Of a stretch of 64,000 nt of DNA, positions 53,708 through 62,753 are shown piece by piece. Source of the DNA: Actinoplanes ianthinogenes (GTDB lineage: Bacteria > Actinomycetota > Actinomycetes > Mycobacteriales > Micromonosporaceae); the NCBI RefSeq assembly GCF_018324205.1, contig NZ_AP023356.1:1364001-1428000 (forward strand). The letters run 5' to 3'. Under the pieces are notes generated by a model, which did not search any database, was not told where the DNA came from, and was given only the letters and a program-made list of their open reading frames with translations. Position 1 is the first letter of the stretch. Every line of letters begins with the position of its first letter. Made by a program: the position numbers and the translations under genes.

Positions 53708-54163
53708 TCACCAATTTGCCAGATCCGCGCGGGGCGGAAAGGCCGCGATCTCCGCGGCCCAGGCCGCCGCGGCCCGCTGGAGGGCCTCCTCGGTGACCTC
53801 CAGGCGGATCCGGTGCACCCGGCCCAGGCCGGTGCCGGGCAGCCAGGGCGGCAGGTTCTCGTGCGAGAACGACACCTCCAGGGTGTGCTGGCCGGGCCCG
53901 GCGGGCAGCTGCCGGAACGCCACGTTCGGCTCGATGAACTCCAGCTCGTCGGTGTCGAAGCGACCGTGCAGCCAGTCGGCCAGCTCGATCGTCTCGGCGA
54001 CGGTCAGGCAGGGGCTCTCCGCCTGCCAGGTGTGCCCGTTGCGGTCGGCGGCCGCGACCGAGACCACCAGCCAGTCCTCGGTCGGGTCGCCGGGTTCCGC
54101 GTCGAACTCGTACCGCAGCGGGCGCATCCGCAGCCAGCCGCCGTTCTCCGAAGCGATCTCCAC
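53708..54163 (-). CDS. Hypothetical protein, WapI-immunity-like
   Basis: 151 residues, soluble. LTVAETIELADWLHGRF and DTDELEFIEPNVAFRQL recall short proteins annotated as WapI-family immunity proteins, but no toxin gene is near. Beta-rich N-half (DWLVVSVAAADRNGHTW), C-terminal helix. GTG 54163 has GGGAGA 8 nt upstream. Coupled to the downstream DinB-fold gene. Family assignment is tentative. Confidence 0.65.
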   Translation of the reverse strand: MEIASENGGWLRMRPLRYEFDAEPGDPTEDWLVVSVAAADRNGHTWQAESPCLTVAETIELADWLHGRFDTDELEFIEPNVAFRQLPAGPGQHTLEVSFSHENLPPWLPGTGLGRVHRIRLEVTEEALQRAAAAWAAEIAAFPPRADLANW

Positions 54164-54209
54164 GACACCATTCTCCCGATCCGGCCGGGCCGCCGGGTAG
54201 CCTTCGGCC

Positions 54210-54800
54210 GTGCTTCTACCGCTCCCTCCCGGTGACTTCGACGCGTACCTGTTCGACTGCGACGGCACCATCACCGACTCGATGCCGGTGCACTACCAGG
54301 CCTGGCAGGACGCCCTGGCCGAGTGGGAGTGCGACTTCCCGCAGGAGCTGTTCTACGCGTGGGGCGGCCGGCCGGTGGTGGACATCGTGGCCGACCTGAA
54401 CGCGCGGTACGGGCTGGCGATGCCGGTGACGGCGGTGGCCGCGCGGCAGGAGGAGCTGTTCCGGGCCGGGCTGGGCACGATGCGGGCGGTGCCGGGGGTG
54501 CTGGCGCACATCCGGGCGGCGCATCGGCGGGTGCCGTTCGGGGTGGTCTCCGGCAGCACCCGGGAGGCGGTGGTCGCCTCGCTGACGGCGCTCGGCCTGC
54601 TCGACCACTTCCCGGTGCTGGTCTGCGCCGAGGACTACGAGAAGCCGAAGCCGTTCCCGGAGCCGTATCTGACCGGCGCCCGGCTGCTCGGTGTCGACCC
54701 GGCGAAATGTCTGGCCTTCGAGGACACCGAGTTGGGGGTGCGGGCCGCTGAGGCGGCCGGGATGACTTGCGTACGGGTGCCGCCGCCCTGGGAACGCTGA
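54210..54800 (+). CDS. HAD-superfamily sugar phosphatase / beta-phosphoglucomutase-like
   Basis: 196-residue HAD hydrolase of subfamily I. Motif I FDCDGTITDSMPVHYQAW, helical cap, motif II VVSGSTREAV, Lys in DYEKPKPFPEPYL, acidic motif FEDTELGVRAA. DCDGT followed by a helical cap fits the beta-phosphoglucomutase/sugar phosphatase group. GTG start. Followed after 21 bp by the RraA-family gene, same strand. Confidence 0.92.
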   Translation: MLLPLPPGDFDAYLFDCDGTITDSMPVHYQAWQDALAEWECDFPQELFYAWGGRPVVDIVADLNARYGLAMPVTAVAARQEELFRAGLGTMRAVPGVLAHIRAAHRRVPFGVVSGSTREAVVASLTALGLLDHFPVLVCAEDYEKPKPFPEPYLTGARLLGVDPAKCLAFEDTELGVRAAEAAGMTCVRVPPPWER

Positions 54801-54821
54801 CCTCTCGTTAAGGTCATCGCC

Positions 54822-55442
54822 ATGACGATCGGTGACTTCCAGCAGATTCCGCCGACCACGCTCGCTGACGTGCTCGGCCGTGACCGGGTGATGGACATCG
54901 GGATCCGGCCGCTCTGGACGCCGGTGCCCCGGGTGGCCGGCCCGGCGTTCACCGTCCGCTGCGTCCCCGGTGACAACCTGATGCTGCACGCCGCGATCTA
55001 TCGGGCCGAGCCCGGTTCGGTGATCGTCGTCGAGTCCGGCGATCTGGACTATGCGCTGGCCGGCGGCAACGTGTGCGCGGTCGCGCACCGGCGGGGCGTG
55101 GCCGCGTTCGTGCTGGACGGGCTGATCCGGGACCTCGGTGAGGTGCGCGAGGACGGCTTCCCGGTGTTCGCCCGCGGCGTCATCCCGATCCCCGGCACCA
55201 AGTCTCGCCTCGGCACCCACGGCGAGCCGGTGGTGTGCGGCGGCGTCACGGTCCGCCCCGGCGACATCGTGGTGGCCGACGAGGAGGGCGTGGTCGTCGT
55301 CCCGGGCGACCGGCAGGCTCCGGTGCTGGAGGCGGCCCGGGCCAAGCTGGCGAAGGAGTCGGCCGAGACGCTCGACGACTGGACGGCGTCCCACCGCGCC
55401 CGCATCGAGAAGACCCTGGCGGAGCAGGGCTTCCCCGCCTGA
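54822..55442 (+). CDS. RraA-family protein (HMG aldolase-like)
   Basis: 206 residues of the RraA fold, which includes ribonuclease E regulator RraA and class II 4-hydroxy-4-methyl-2-oxoglutarate aldolases. Seen: TTLADVLGRDRVMDIGIRPL, GPAFTVRCVPGDNLMLH, GVAAFVLDGLIRDLGEVRE with the metal-site Arg/Asp, and VRPGDIVVADEEGVVVVP. Actinobacterial members are more likely enzymes. Cotranscribed with the HAD gene. Confidence 0.88.
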   Translation: MTIGDFQQIPPTTLADVLGRDRVMDIGIRPLWTPVPRVAGPAFTVRCVPGDNLMLHAAIYRAEPGSVIVVESGDLDYALAGGNVCAVAHRRGVAAFVLDGLIRDLGEVREDGFPVFARGVIPIPGTKSRLGTHGEPVVCGGVTVRPGDIVVADEEGVVVVPGDRQAPVLEAARAKLAKESAETLDDWTASHRARIEKTLAEQGFPA

Positions 55443-55607
55443 CGGCCGTCGCTCTTCGAGCGACCGATCGACGGGCTCCGGCGCACCTCGGGCGGATTCG
55501 CGACGCGTGGTGCGCCGGAGCGTCGTGCGGTCACGTGCCGGACCACACCGGCATGAGGTCATCACCGGCGGCATAGAACACATACGGCCGAAGTTCAGGG
55601 AGCGCGC

Positions 55608-56015
55608 TCAGGCCGGCGTGTGAGCCCGCCACCACTCCACATCGATCGTCAAGTCGCCGGCTCGCAGGGCAGACTCGAACCGGTCCGGATCGACCGCGGA
55701 GGGGACGCCGCGCGCGGCGATGGCGACGACCTCGTCCGGCAGGCGAACGCCGTGCTCCTCGACGTAGTGCGGCAGGCCTTCCGGCCAGACGAAATACACT
55801 CCGTCGGTCTGCTCGGCACTGCCGTTCGCGGCGCCGCACAGCCGGCACACGGATACGCCCGCCGACGCCACGAACCGCGTGCCTGACCGCAGGTACGCGA
55901 CCACATTCCGCTGCACCGTGCTGTCAACGGCGGTCACGAAGCCGCAGACGTCGGGCCACCCACCCGGCGCCTGCCGTCCGTCCCAGTACCCGATCAGCCT
56001 GAGAACCTGTGCCAT
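55608..56015 (-). CDS. Hypothetical 135-aa protein with CxxC
   Basis: Not firmly recognised. A single-domain protein with VCRLCGAANGSAEQTDG, perhaps half a zinc knuckle, YFVWPEGLPHYVEEHGVRLP and a C-terminal DVEWWRAHTPA. These resemble small actinobacterial proteins predicted as immunity or regulatory partners. ATG 56015 begins 6 bp after the downstream end of the DUF2804 gene, same strand, so they may form an operon. Confidence 0.7.
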   Translation of the reverse strand: MAQVLRLIGYWDGRQAPGGWPDVCGFVTAVDSTVQRNVVAYLRSGTRFVASAGVSVCRLCGAANGSAEQTDGVYFVWPEGLPHYVEEHGVRLPDEVVAIAARGVPSAVDPDRFESALRAGDLTIDVEWWRAHTPA

Positions 56016-56021
56016 CGTCGG

Positions 56022-57002
56022 TCACCAGCGGTTGCGGGACTCCTCGGCCCAGCCGGTGAGGCCGTCCAGGTCGAGTTTGTGGCCGTCGGCGGTTCGGGCC
56101 CAGCCGGAGAAGCGGCCGAAGCACTGGTGGGTCTCGGAGGCGACGACGGCCAGGTTGGTCCGGGCGACGCGCTCGTGGAAGGGCTCGAAGGTGACGTCGA
56201 CGCCGCTGCCGGTGATGCGCCACGGCTTGAGCCAGTCGGTGCGGTCGTACTCCCAGCGCAGGTCCGCGCCGATCTTGTGGAGGCGGCCGTCCTCGATGAC
56301 CGCGTTCTCGGTGTTGCCGGTGCCGTCCGTCCACTTGCCGCCCAGGGTGACGGCCCGGTCCGGGCCGGCGGCCGCGGCCCAGTTCCAGGTGGCCGAGTAC
56401 GGCCACTTGCCCCGCCCGTGGTCGAGCGTCGCATACGACCCCTGCGCCGGGACGACGTGCTCGACGCCGTCGACCACCAGGCGGCCGTGGACCGGGCGGC
56501 CGACGTCCTTCACCGTGTACTGGAAGCGCTTGCGGCTCCAGGCGACCACCACGCCCAGCGAGTCGCGGCCCTCGACGGCCGGCATGGTGAGGTCGGCCTC
56601 GACGTGGCGAGTCCGGGCGCGGAGCGTCGTACCGTCAAGGGTTTGATCGATCTCGATGCTCAGGCCGCCGCCGGAAGCGACCACCCGCCCGGTCCCGCTG
56701 CGGTCCGGAAGGACCGCGCCGCGGGCGAGCGGGACCGTCGCGTCCACCGCGATCTCCTTGCCGCTGACCCGGTCGAGCAGGTAGAGGCTGTGCACGCCGG
56801 CGTAGTCCAGGTTCGACACGACCACGCCGAGGATGTGTGCGGGGGTGACCACGCCCCAGTACTCCCAGCGTTTGGTGCGGCCCCAGCCACGCAGGTTCGC
56901 CCGGTGCAGCGGCTTGCGGCTCCAGCCGACGGCGGCCGGGTTGAGACGGCCGTCCGGCAGGCACAGGTCGACCGGCTCGGTGATCTGGATCTCGTGGGTC
57001 AC
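56022..57002 (-). CDS. DUF2804 family protein
   Basis: 326 residues. Typical of DUF2804: ITEPVDLCLPDGRLNPAAVGW, GWGRTKRWEYWGVVTP, ATLDHGRGKWPYSATWNWA and DVTFEPFHERVARTNLAVVAS. The fold resembles lipocalin/hydroxyneurosporene-synthase-like double barrels; biochemical function unknown. No signal peptide. ATG 57002. Confidence 0.9.
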   Translation of the reverse strand: MTHEIQITEPVDLCLPDGRLNPAAVGWSRKPLHRANLRGWGRTKRWEYWGVVTPAHILGVVVSNLDYAGVHSLYLLDRVSGKEIAVDATVPLARGAVLPDRSGTGRVVASGGGLSIEIDQTLDGTTLRARTRHVEADLTMPAVEGRDSLGVVVAWSRKRFQYTVKDVGRPVHGRLVVDGVEHVVPAQGSYATLDHGRGKWPYSATWNWAAAAGPDRAVTLGGKWTDGTGNTENAVIEDGRLHKIGADLRWEYDRTDWLKPWRITGSGVDVTFEPFHERVARTNLAVVASETHQCFGRFSGWARTADGHKLDLDGLTGWAEESRNRW

Positions 57003-57068
57003 GCGCGCAGGTTACCGCCGGGTCAACCAGGCCTCGCGCTTGAGGTGGTCATCCGACAAGAACCGGGA

Positions 57069-58532
57069 TCAAAACGGATAGGAGCGGGGGTCGGCGCGGG
57101 TCGTCACCCACTGCGTCTCGGTGAACTCCTCGGCCGCGAAGCCCATCCCGAATCGACCGGCGCCGCTGTCCTTGACCCCGCCGAACGGCATCTGCGGCTC
57201 GTCGTGCACCGGCTGGTCGTTGACGTGCACGATGCCGGCCTGCAGGCGCCGGGCCAGGTCCAGGCCCCGGTACGGATCGGAGGTGAGCACGCCGGCGGTG
57301 AGGCCGAAGCCGGACGAGTTGGCCCGGTCGACCGCGTCCCGCACGCCGTCGGTCTCCTCGATCAGGACCACCGGGCCGAACGTCTCGTCGAAGGCCAGCT
57401 CGGCGGCGGGCGGGACGCCGCGCAGCACGGTCGGCGGGAAGCACCGGCCGGCCGGCACACCACCGGTCAGCAGCTCCGCGCCGAGGTCGACGGCCTCCCG
57501 GACCCGGCGGGTGAGCAGCGACAGCGCCCACTCGTTGATCACCGGACCGATCACCGTGGCCGGGTCGGACGGGTCGCCGACCGGCAGCGCCGCGGCCCGC
57601 TGGACGAACCGGGCGGTGAACGCCGCGGCGAGGGACCGGTCGACCAGGATCCGGCGGGCGCACATGCAGGTCTGCCCGGAGTGCACGAACGCGCCGTAGA
57701 CCGCGGCCGACACCGCGTGGTCCAGGTCGGCGTCGGCGAGGACCAGCAGCGGGTTGTGGCCGCCGAGCTGGAGGACCGCGCGTTTGAGGTGGCGGCCGGC
57801 CAGCTCGGCGAGGCGGCGGCCGGTCACGGTGGAGCCGGTGAAGCTGATCCGGCGTACCCGGTGGTCGGCGATCAGCGCGGACGCGACCGCCCCGGCCTCC
57901 CCCGGCGCGTGCGTGATCACGTTGAGCACGCCGGGTGGCAGCCCGGCGCCGGCGAGCAGCTCGGCCCAGAGCGCTCCGCCGGTGCGCGGGGCCTCCTCGG
58001 ACGGCTTGAGCACCACCGTGTTGCCGACCGCGAGCGGCGCCACCACGGCCCGGCCGGCCAGGACCAGCGACGCGTTCCAGGGGGCGATCGCGGCGACCAC
58101 CCCGACCGGGCGGCGCACCGCGAGGGCTCGCGTGCCGTCCAGGTCGGACGGCAGGATCTGCCCGGTGGCGGCGTAGGCCAGCCCGGCCGCCTGGCGCAGC
58201 AGGTTCACACAGAAGTCGAGCTGCACCTCGGCGAAATGGGCCCCGCAGCCGGTCTCGGCGGCGAGCATCCGGCGGATCTCCGCGTGCCGCTGCCGGAGCG
58301 CCTCGGCGGCCCGCAGGAAGATCTCCTGCCGCCGGCCGGGTGGCGTGCCGGCCCAGGCCGGCGCCGCGGCGGCGGCCGCGTCGACGGCGAGCCGGGCGTC
58401 GTCGGCGTCACCGGCCGCGACCCGGGCGAAGACCGCGCCGGACCACGGATCCAGCTTGTCGTACGTCCGGCCGGTCCCGGCGTCCGCCCACGATCCGCCG
58501 ATGTGGTGGCGGATGTCAGTCGTCGGGTCCAT
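57069..58532 (-). CDS. Aldehyde dehydrogenase with Gln in place of catalytic Glu
   Basis: 487-residue NAD(P)-dependent ALDH of the aromatic aldehyde (salicylaldehyde/benzaldehyde/vanillin) type. Rossmann SFTGSTVTGRRL, catalytic Cys in SGQTCMCARR, end motif NDQPVHDEPQMPFGGVKDSG. The general-base motif reads LQLGGHNPL; the expected Glu is Gln (codon CAG near 57775), a single-base change. Activity may be lowered or altered. Divergent from an IclR gene with an operator-like motif in its promoter. Confidence 0.93.
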   Translation of the reverse strand: MDPTTDIRHHIGGSWADAGTGRTYDKLDPWSGAVFARVAAGDADDARLAVDAAAAAAPAWAGTPPGRRQEIFLRAAEALRQRHAEIRRMLAAETGCGAHFAEVQLDFCVNLLRQAAGLAYAATGQILPSDLDGTRALAVRRPVGVVAAIAPWNASLVLAGRAVVAPLAVGNTVVLKPSEEAPRTGGALWAELLAGAGLPPGVLNVITHAPGEAGAVASALIADHRVRRISFTGSTVTGRRLAELAGRHLKRAVLQLGGHNPLLVLADADLDHAVSAAVYGAFVHSGQTCMCARRILVDRSLAAAFTARFVQRAAALPVGDPSDPATVIGPVINEWALSLLTRRVREAVDLGAELLTGGVPAGRCFPPTVLRGVPPAAELAFDETFGPVVLIEETDGVRDAVDRANSSGFGLTAGVLTSDPYRGLDLARRLQAGIVHVNDQPVHDEPQMPFGGVKDSGAGRFGMGFAAEEFTETQWVTTRADPRSYPF

Positions 58533-58563
58533 CGCGGTGCCGATGGTAGTCGACCGATCGCGC

Positions 58564-58580
58564 GTTCCGGTGGCTCGAAC
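58564..58580. promoter_or_regulatory. IclR operator candidate 1
   Basis: GTTCCGGTGGCTCGAAC lies in the 66-bp divergent region, 18 bp before the IclR start and 31 bp before the ALDH start. Its near copy (14 of 17 bases, opposite orientation) is at 59409-59425, in front of the second ALDH. Confidence 0.68.
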
Positions 58581-58598
58581 GCCGTCCTACAGTGACTC

Positions 58599-59384
58599 AT
58601 GGCCGCCGAGGCGTTCTCCCAGTCGCTGGAGCGTGGGCTGATGATCCTGTCCACGTTCTCCGAGCACCGCCCGGTGCTCGGCATCGCCGATCTGTCCCGG
58701 GCCGTGGCGCTGAACAAGAGCACCACCTACCGGTACGTCGCCACCCTCGCCCGCCTCGGCTACCTCCAGCAGGACCCGGAGACGAAGAAGTACTCGCTCG
58801 GCCCGAAGGTCGTCGACCTGGGTTTCGCCGCGATCAACGCACTGGAGATCACCCGGGTGGCCGGGCCGTACCTCCAGGCGCTCTCCGACGAGACCGGATA
58901 CACCGTGAGCATGGCGGTGCTGGACGGCGCCGACATCGTCTACGTGGACCGGCGGCGCAGCGGGCGGGCGGCCGGCTTCGCGATGGCGCTGAACCTGCAC
59001 GTCGGGTCGCGGCTGCCGGCGTACTGCACGTCGATGGGCAAGGTGCTGCTCGCACATCAGGAGCCGGCGGTGCTGCGCGGGCTGCTGGACCGGACCGACT
59101 TCGCCCGCCGCGGACCGAGAACGATCACCAACCGGGAGCAGCTGACCGCGGCCCTCGCGAAGATCCGGCAGTGCGGGGTGGCGGTCAACGACGAGGAGCT
59201 GGCGGCCGGGCTGCGCTCGGTGGCCGCGCCGGTGCGGGACCGGACCGGCGCGGTGGTGGCCGCGGTCAACATCGCGGTGCACCTGACGGTCTGGTCGACC
59301 ACGGCGGATCAGGTGGTCGCCCGGCTGGAACGACCGCTGCGGCACACGGTCGGGGAGATCTCCACCCGCCTGGGACATCGCTGA
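58599..59384 (+). CDS. IclR-family regulator of aldehyde dehydrogenases
   Basis: 261 residues. Winged helix (SQSLERGLMILSTFSEH, LGIADLSRAVALNKSTTYRYV) and effector domain (LGPKVVDLGFAAINALEITR, SRLPAYCTSMGKVLLA, AVNDEELAAGLRSVAAPV) are typical of IclR/PcaR proteins that sense aromatic acids. It lies between two aromatic-type aldehyde dehydrogenase genes, each with a copy of one inverted motif, so it probably controls both. Confidence 0.95.
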   Translation: MAAEAFSQSLERGLMILSTFSEHRPVLGIADLSRAVALNKSTTYRYVATLARLGYLQQDPETKKYSLGPKVVDLGFAAINALEITRVAGPYLQALSDETGYTVSMAVLDGADIVYVDRRRSGRAAGFAMALNLHVGSRLPAYCTSMGKVLLAHQEPAVLRGLLDRTDFARRGPRTITNREQLTAALAKIRQCGVAVNDEELAAGLRSVAAPVRDRTGAVVAAVNIAVHLTVWSTTADQVVARLERPLRHTVGEISTRLGHR

Positions 59385-59408
59385 GTCGTGCCGTTTGCTC
59401 AAAACAGC

Positions 59409-59425
59409 GTTCGAATCACTGGAAC
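59409..59425. promoter_or_regulatory. IclR operator candidate 2
   Basis: GTTCGAATCACTGGAAC; its reverse complement GTTCCAGTGATTCGAAC matches the motif at 58564-58580 in 14 of 17 positions. It is 63 bp upstream of the second ALDH start. Confidence 0.68.
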
Positions 59426-59488
59426 ACTCCGTTGATACGCCCGCAGCGTGGGCCTACGGTCGGCCCAACCCCGAAGGAGGCGATCGGC

Positions 59489-60949
59489 GTGTTCCTCGAC
59501 GAGAAGATCTGGACCGGCAACATCTTCCTCGGCGGCGGCTGGAAACCCGGGCGGGCCGCGCCCTACGACGTGGTCGAGCCCGCCACCGGCGACGTCCTGG
59601 CCAGCAGCGGGCAGGCGAACGCCGAGGACGTGGCCGAGGCCGCCGCGGTGGCCGCCGAGGCGCAGCGGTCCTGGGCCGCCACCCCGCATCCGCGCCGGGC
59701 CGCCGTGCTGCGCCGGGCGGCCGCGCTCTGGTCCGAGCACGCCGAGGAGATCTCCTGGTGGAACGTGCGGGAGGTGGGCGCCATCCCGCCGATGGCCGGG
59801 TTCGCGCTGCACGTGGCCGAGCAGGAGTGCTTCGAGGCCGCCGCGCTGCCCAGCCGTCCCTACGGTGAGCTGCTCCCCAGCGAGGAACCCCGGCTGTCGA
59901 TGGCCCGCCGGGTGCCGGCCGGGGTGGTCGCGGTGATCGCCCCGTTCAACGTGCCGATCATCCTGGCCATCCGGTCGGTCGCCCCGGCCCTGGCGCTGGG
60001 CAACGCGGTCATCCTGAAGCCGGATCCGCGGACCGCGGTCACCGGCGGCGTCACCCTGGCCCGGGTCTTCGAGGAGGCCGGCCTGCCGGAGGGCCTGTTC
60101 CAGGTGCTGCCGGGCGGCCCGGACGTCGGCGAGGCCCTGGTCACCCACCCGCTGGTGCGGGTCATCTCGTTCACCGGTTCGACCCGGGCCGGCCGCCGGG
60201 TCGGCGCGCTCGCCGGCGAGCACCTCAAGCGTGCCCACCTGGAGCTCGGCGGGAACTCGGCGATGATCGTCCTGGACGACGCGGACGTCGACCAGGCGGT
60301 GGCCGCGGCGGCCTTCGGGTCGTGGTTCCACCAGGGCCAGATCTGCATGACCACCGGGCGGCACCTGGTGCACGAGCGGCTCTACGACGACTTCGTGGAG
60401 CGGCTCGCGGCGAAGGCGGCCGCGCTCCCGGTCGGTGACCCGGCCCGCCAGCAGGTGGCGCTCGGCCCGATCATCGACGCCGGTCAGCGCGACAAGATCC
60501 ACAGCCTGGTCACCGGGTCGGCCGCGGCCGGCGCGCGGGTCGCGGCGGGCGGCTCGTACCAGGACCTGTTCTACTCGGCGACGGTGCTGGCGGACGTCGC
60601 GGACGACACACCGGCGTTCACCGAGGAGATCTTCGGGCCGGTCGCGCCGGTGCTCCGGTTCAGCGACGCGGATCAGGCGATCCGGCTGGCCACCGCCTCC
60701 GAGTACGGCCTGTCGCTGGGCATCATCACCCGCGACGTGATGAAGGGCCTGGCCCTCGCCGACCGGATCCCGACCGGGATCGTGCACATCAACGACCAGA
60801 CCGTCAGCGACGAGGCGAACAGTCCGTTCGGCGGGGTGGCCGCGTCCGGGACCGGATCCCGTTTCGGCGGGGCGGCGGCGAACATCGACGCCTTCACCGA
60901 GACTCGCTGGGTGACGGTCCGCGATCAGCCGCCGTCCTATCCGTTCTGA
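59489..60949 (+). CDS. Benzaldehyde-type aldehyde dehydrogenase
   Basis: 486 residues. VVAVIAPFNVPIILAIRSVA, SFTGSTRAGRRVG, general base in LELGGNSAMIVLDDAD, catalytic Cys in GQICMTTGRHLVH and NDQTVSDEANSPFGGVAASG fit the aromatic aldehyde dehydrogenase group. Unlike the paralogue at 57069-58532, the catalytic Glu is intact. GTG 59489 follows GAAGGAGG by 8 nt. Transcribed behind the IclR gene with its own operator-like site. Confidence 0.94.
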   Translation: MFLDEKIWTGNIFLGGGWKPGRAAPYDVVEPATGDVLASSGQANAEDVAEAAAVAAEAQRSWAATPHPRRAAVLRRAAALWSEHAEEISWWNVREVGAIPPMAGFALHVAEQECFEAAALPSRPYGELLPSEEPRLSMARRVPAGVVAVIAPFNVPIILAIRSVAPALALGNAVILKPDPRTAVTGGVTLARVFEEAGLPEGLFQVLPGGPDVGEALVTHPLVRVISFTGSTRAGRRVGALAGEHLKRAHLELGGNSAMIVLDDADVDQAVAAAAFGSWFHQGQICMTTGRHLVHERLYDDFVERLAAKAAALPVGDPARQQVALGPIIDAGQRDKIHSLVTGSAAAGARVAAGGSYQDLFYSATVLADVADDTPAFTEEIFGPVAPVLRFSDADQAIRLATASEYGLSLGIITRDVMKGLALADRIPTGIVHINDQTVSDEANSPFGGVAASGTGSRFGGAAANIDAFTETRWVTVRDQPPSYPF

Positions 60950-61243
60950 ACTAATCCTGCCCGGCCGTCCTGAGAAGGTGGTTTCGGGCTCGTTACCATC
61001 CGTCGAGAAGCCTTGCTATCCATGCATCCTCATCAATAATGAGCGCCATGACAGGAGCCGAAACAGGGGGCCGCGGCACGAATTCCCACCCCGCGGCCCA
61101 GCCCCGCCCACCCGACGGGCGGGTGGCGCCATGACCACGGTGGCCCACCCATCCAGCGACCGACTTCGATCCGATCAGACCCGGCCGCCGGGCCGGAAAA
61201 CCATGCGGTGGCCGAGCGCCGCCGTCCCGCCACGCTCCACCAA

Positions 61244-61255
61244 TTTCCGGTACGC
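61244..61255 (+). other. TTTCCGGTACGC motif copy
   Basis: Fourth copy of the 12-mer, inside the convergent repeat-rich gap upstream of the 36-bp array. Confidence 0.5.
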
Positions 61256-61566
61256 CCTGAGCCGCTCGCCGGGTAACCACGCCCCGAGCCCGCTCGACCC
61301 CCGGGCCGCGCACCCCAGCCTCGCGGCCCCATCGCAGCAGCCCGGCTCTACGGCCCCCGCCGAGCCCGCCCTCCGCACCGCTGCTCCCGGGACTGCTCCT
61401 GACGGCTGCGGAGTCGATCCTCGCGGAGCCGCTCCTTCCGGTCGCGAGACTGCTTTCGCTGGTCGCGAGACTGCTTTTGGCGGGGGCTGCGCCACTCCTC
61501 GTGGACGTGCGCACTCCGGCGTCAGAGCCGCCACACGCGGCCGGGAAATCACGTCGCCCGGTACCA

Positions 61567-61782
61567 CTGCTACCGGCCGGCGAATCGCTCCTCCCGGAAC
61601 CACTGCTACCGGCCGGCGAATCGCTCCTCCCGGAACCGCTGCTTCCAGCCGGCGAAACGCTCCTCCCGGAACCACTGCATCCAGCCGGCCAATCGCTCCT
61701 CCCGGAACCACTGCATCCAGCCGGCGAAACGCCCCTGCCGGAACTCTTGCTTCCGGTCGGGGAGCTACTCCACCCGGCACCG
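61567..61782 (+). repeat. 36-bp tandem repeat (six units)
   Basis: Starts at 61567, 61603, 61639, 61675, 61711 and 61747. Unit contains CTGCTACCGGCCGGCGAATC and GCTCCTCCCGGAACCA. Open in all frames because of composition and period 36. Confidence 0.88.
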
Positions 61783-62241
61783 CTACCTGCGGCCGGGCGA
61801 CCACTCCTTCGGGCCCCGAATCCGCTGCGCCCAGGCTCGGAGTCGCGCCTTCGCGCCAACCCGGCCCGGGAATCGCCGACGGGACAGTTTCCGGTCGATC
61901 TCGTGGGGAAGCCGCCGGCGACGCGGTACCCGGCGGGTCCGGCCCCAGCTCCGCGGCTACCGCCCACAAGGCCCCGGCCGCCGCGGCGTTCCTCGCGTCG
62001 GTTGCCGCTGGTCGCACGCACCGCCGGGAGGACGGCACCGGCCGCCCGCCGCGTTCGGCCTACTTCCCCGCCGCGGCTCCCGGCCGCCCGGCGCGCCCAC
62101 CACCAAGCTCCCCCGCCCCGAAACTCAGCGACTGGGTGAGGGGTGTCTTGGGCACCACGCCGAGACACCCCTCGGCGCGAGCCGGGACCGCGATGCACGC
62201 CACGGACCCGACCGCCACGGCCCCCAACCGCCACGGACCCC

Positions 62242-62416
62242 GACCAGCACGGGCTGCGACCAGCACGGACCCCGACCAGCACGGGCTGCGACCGGCACCG
62301 ACCCCGACCGGCACGGACCCCGACCCCACGGGCTGCGACCGGCACGGACCCCGACCGGCACGGGCTGCGACCGGCACGGGCTGCGACCGGCACGGGCTGC
62401 GACCGGCACCGACCCC
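62242..62416 (+). repeat. 16-bp tandem repeat (eleven units)
   Basis: Units of GACCGGCACGGGCTGC and GACCGGCACGGACCCC intermix from 62242; one is 15 bp. A 16-bp period shifts frame, which argues against coding. Confidence 0.85.
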
Positions 62417-62753
62417 GCGCGGCCCGCCACGACCCGCAACCCGCGCCGCGGGCCACAACCAGCACAGACCCCGCACAGCCCACGACCGCAACCCGCCCGG
62501 CGGACCGCGACCAGCACAGATCCCGCGCGGCCCGCCACGACCGCAACCCGCGCCGCACACCCTGACCAGTACAAACAACGCGCAGCCCGCCGCGACCGCA
62601 ACCCGCGTGCCGGCCTGGGCCGGGGCGGGCCTTGCGGTGCGCCGGGACACACCCGTGCGTCGCCTCGTCGGTCTCGAGCGGGACTGCCTCGCGGGTTGGC
62701 TCGGGACGGGGCTGGTGCGGTTGGGGTAGGGCGAGGTCGTACAAAATACGGTT

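Larger units (their letters stand above)
60950..62753. other. Repeat-rich convergent intergenic region, no clear gene
   Basis: Open frames of 583 codons exist on both strands but are low complexity, mutually overlapping and repeat-derived. The region holds a 36-bp array (61567-61782), a 16-bp array (62242-62416), and degenerate copies of a larger CGGCCCGCCACGACC-type repeat to about 62570. TTTCCGGTACGCCC occurs at 61244. Terminators for both flanking genes must lie inside. Best read as noncoding, or as a decayed repetitive gene. Confidence 0.6.

Noticed and set aside
61039..61134. 31-codon ORF starting MSAMTGAE whose stop overlaps a following ATG
   Set aside because: The downstream frame is itself not credible as a gene, and no Shine-Dalgarno or context supports it.
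60978..62744. 583-codon frames on both strands in the repeat-rich gap
   Set aside because: Both are low complexity, neither has domain motifs or a good ribosome site, and the 16-bp array with a 15-bp unit breaks frame logic.
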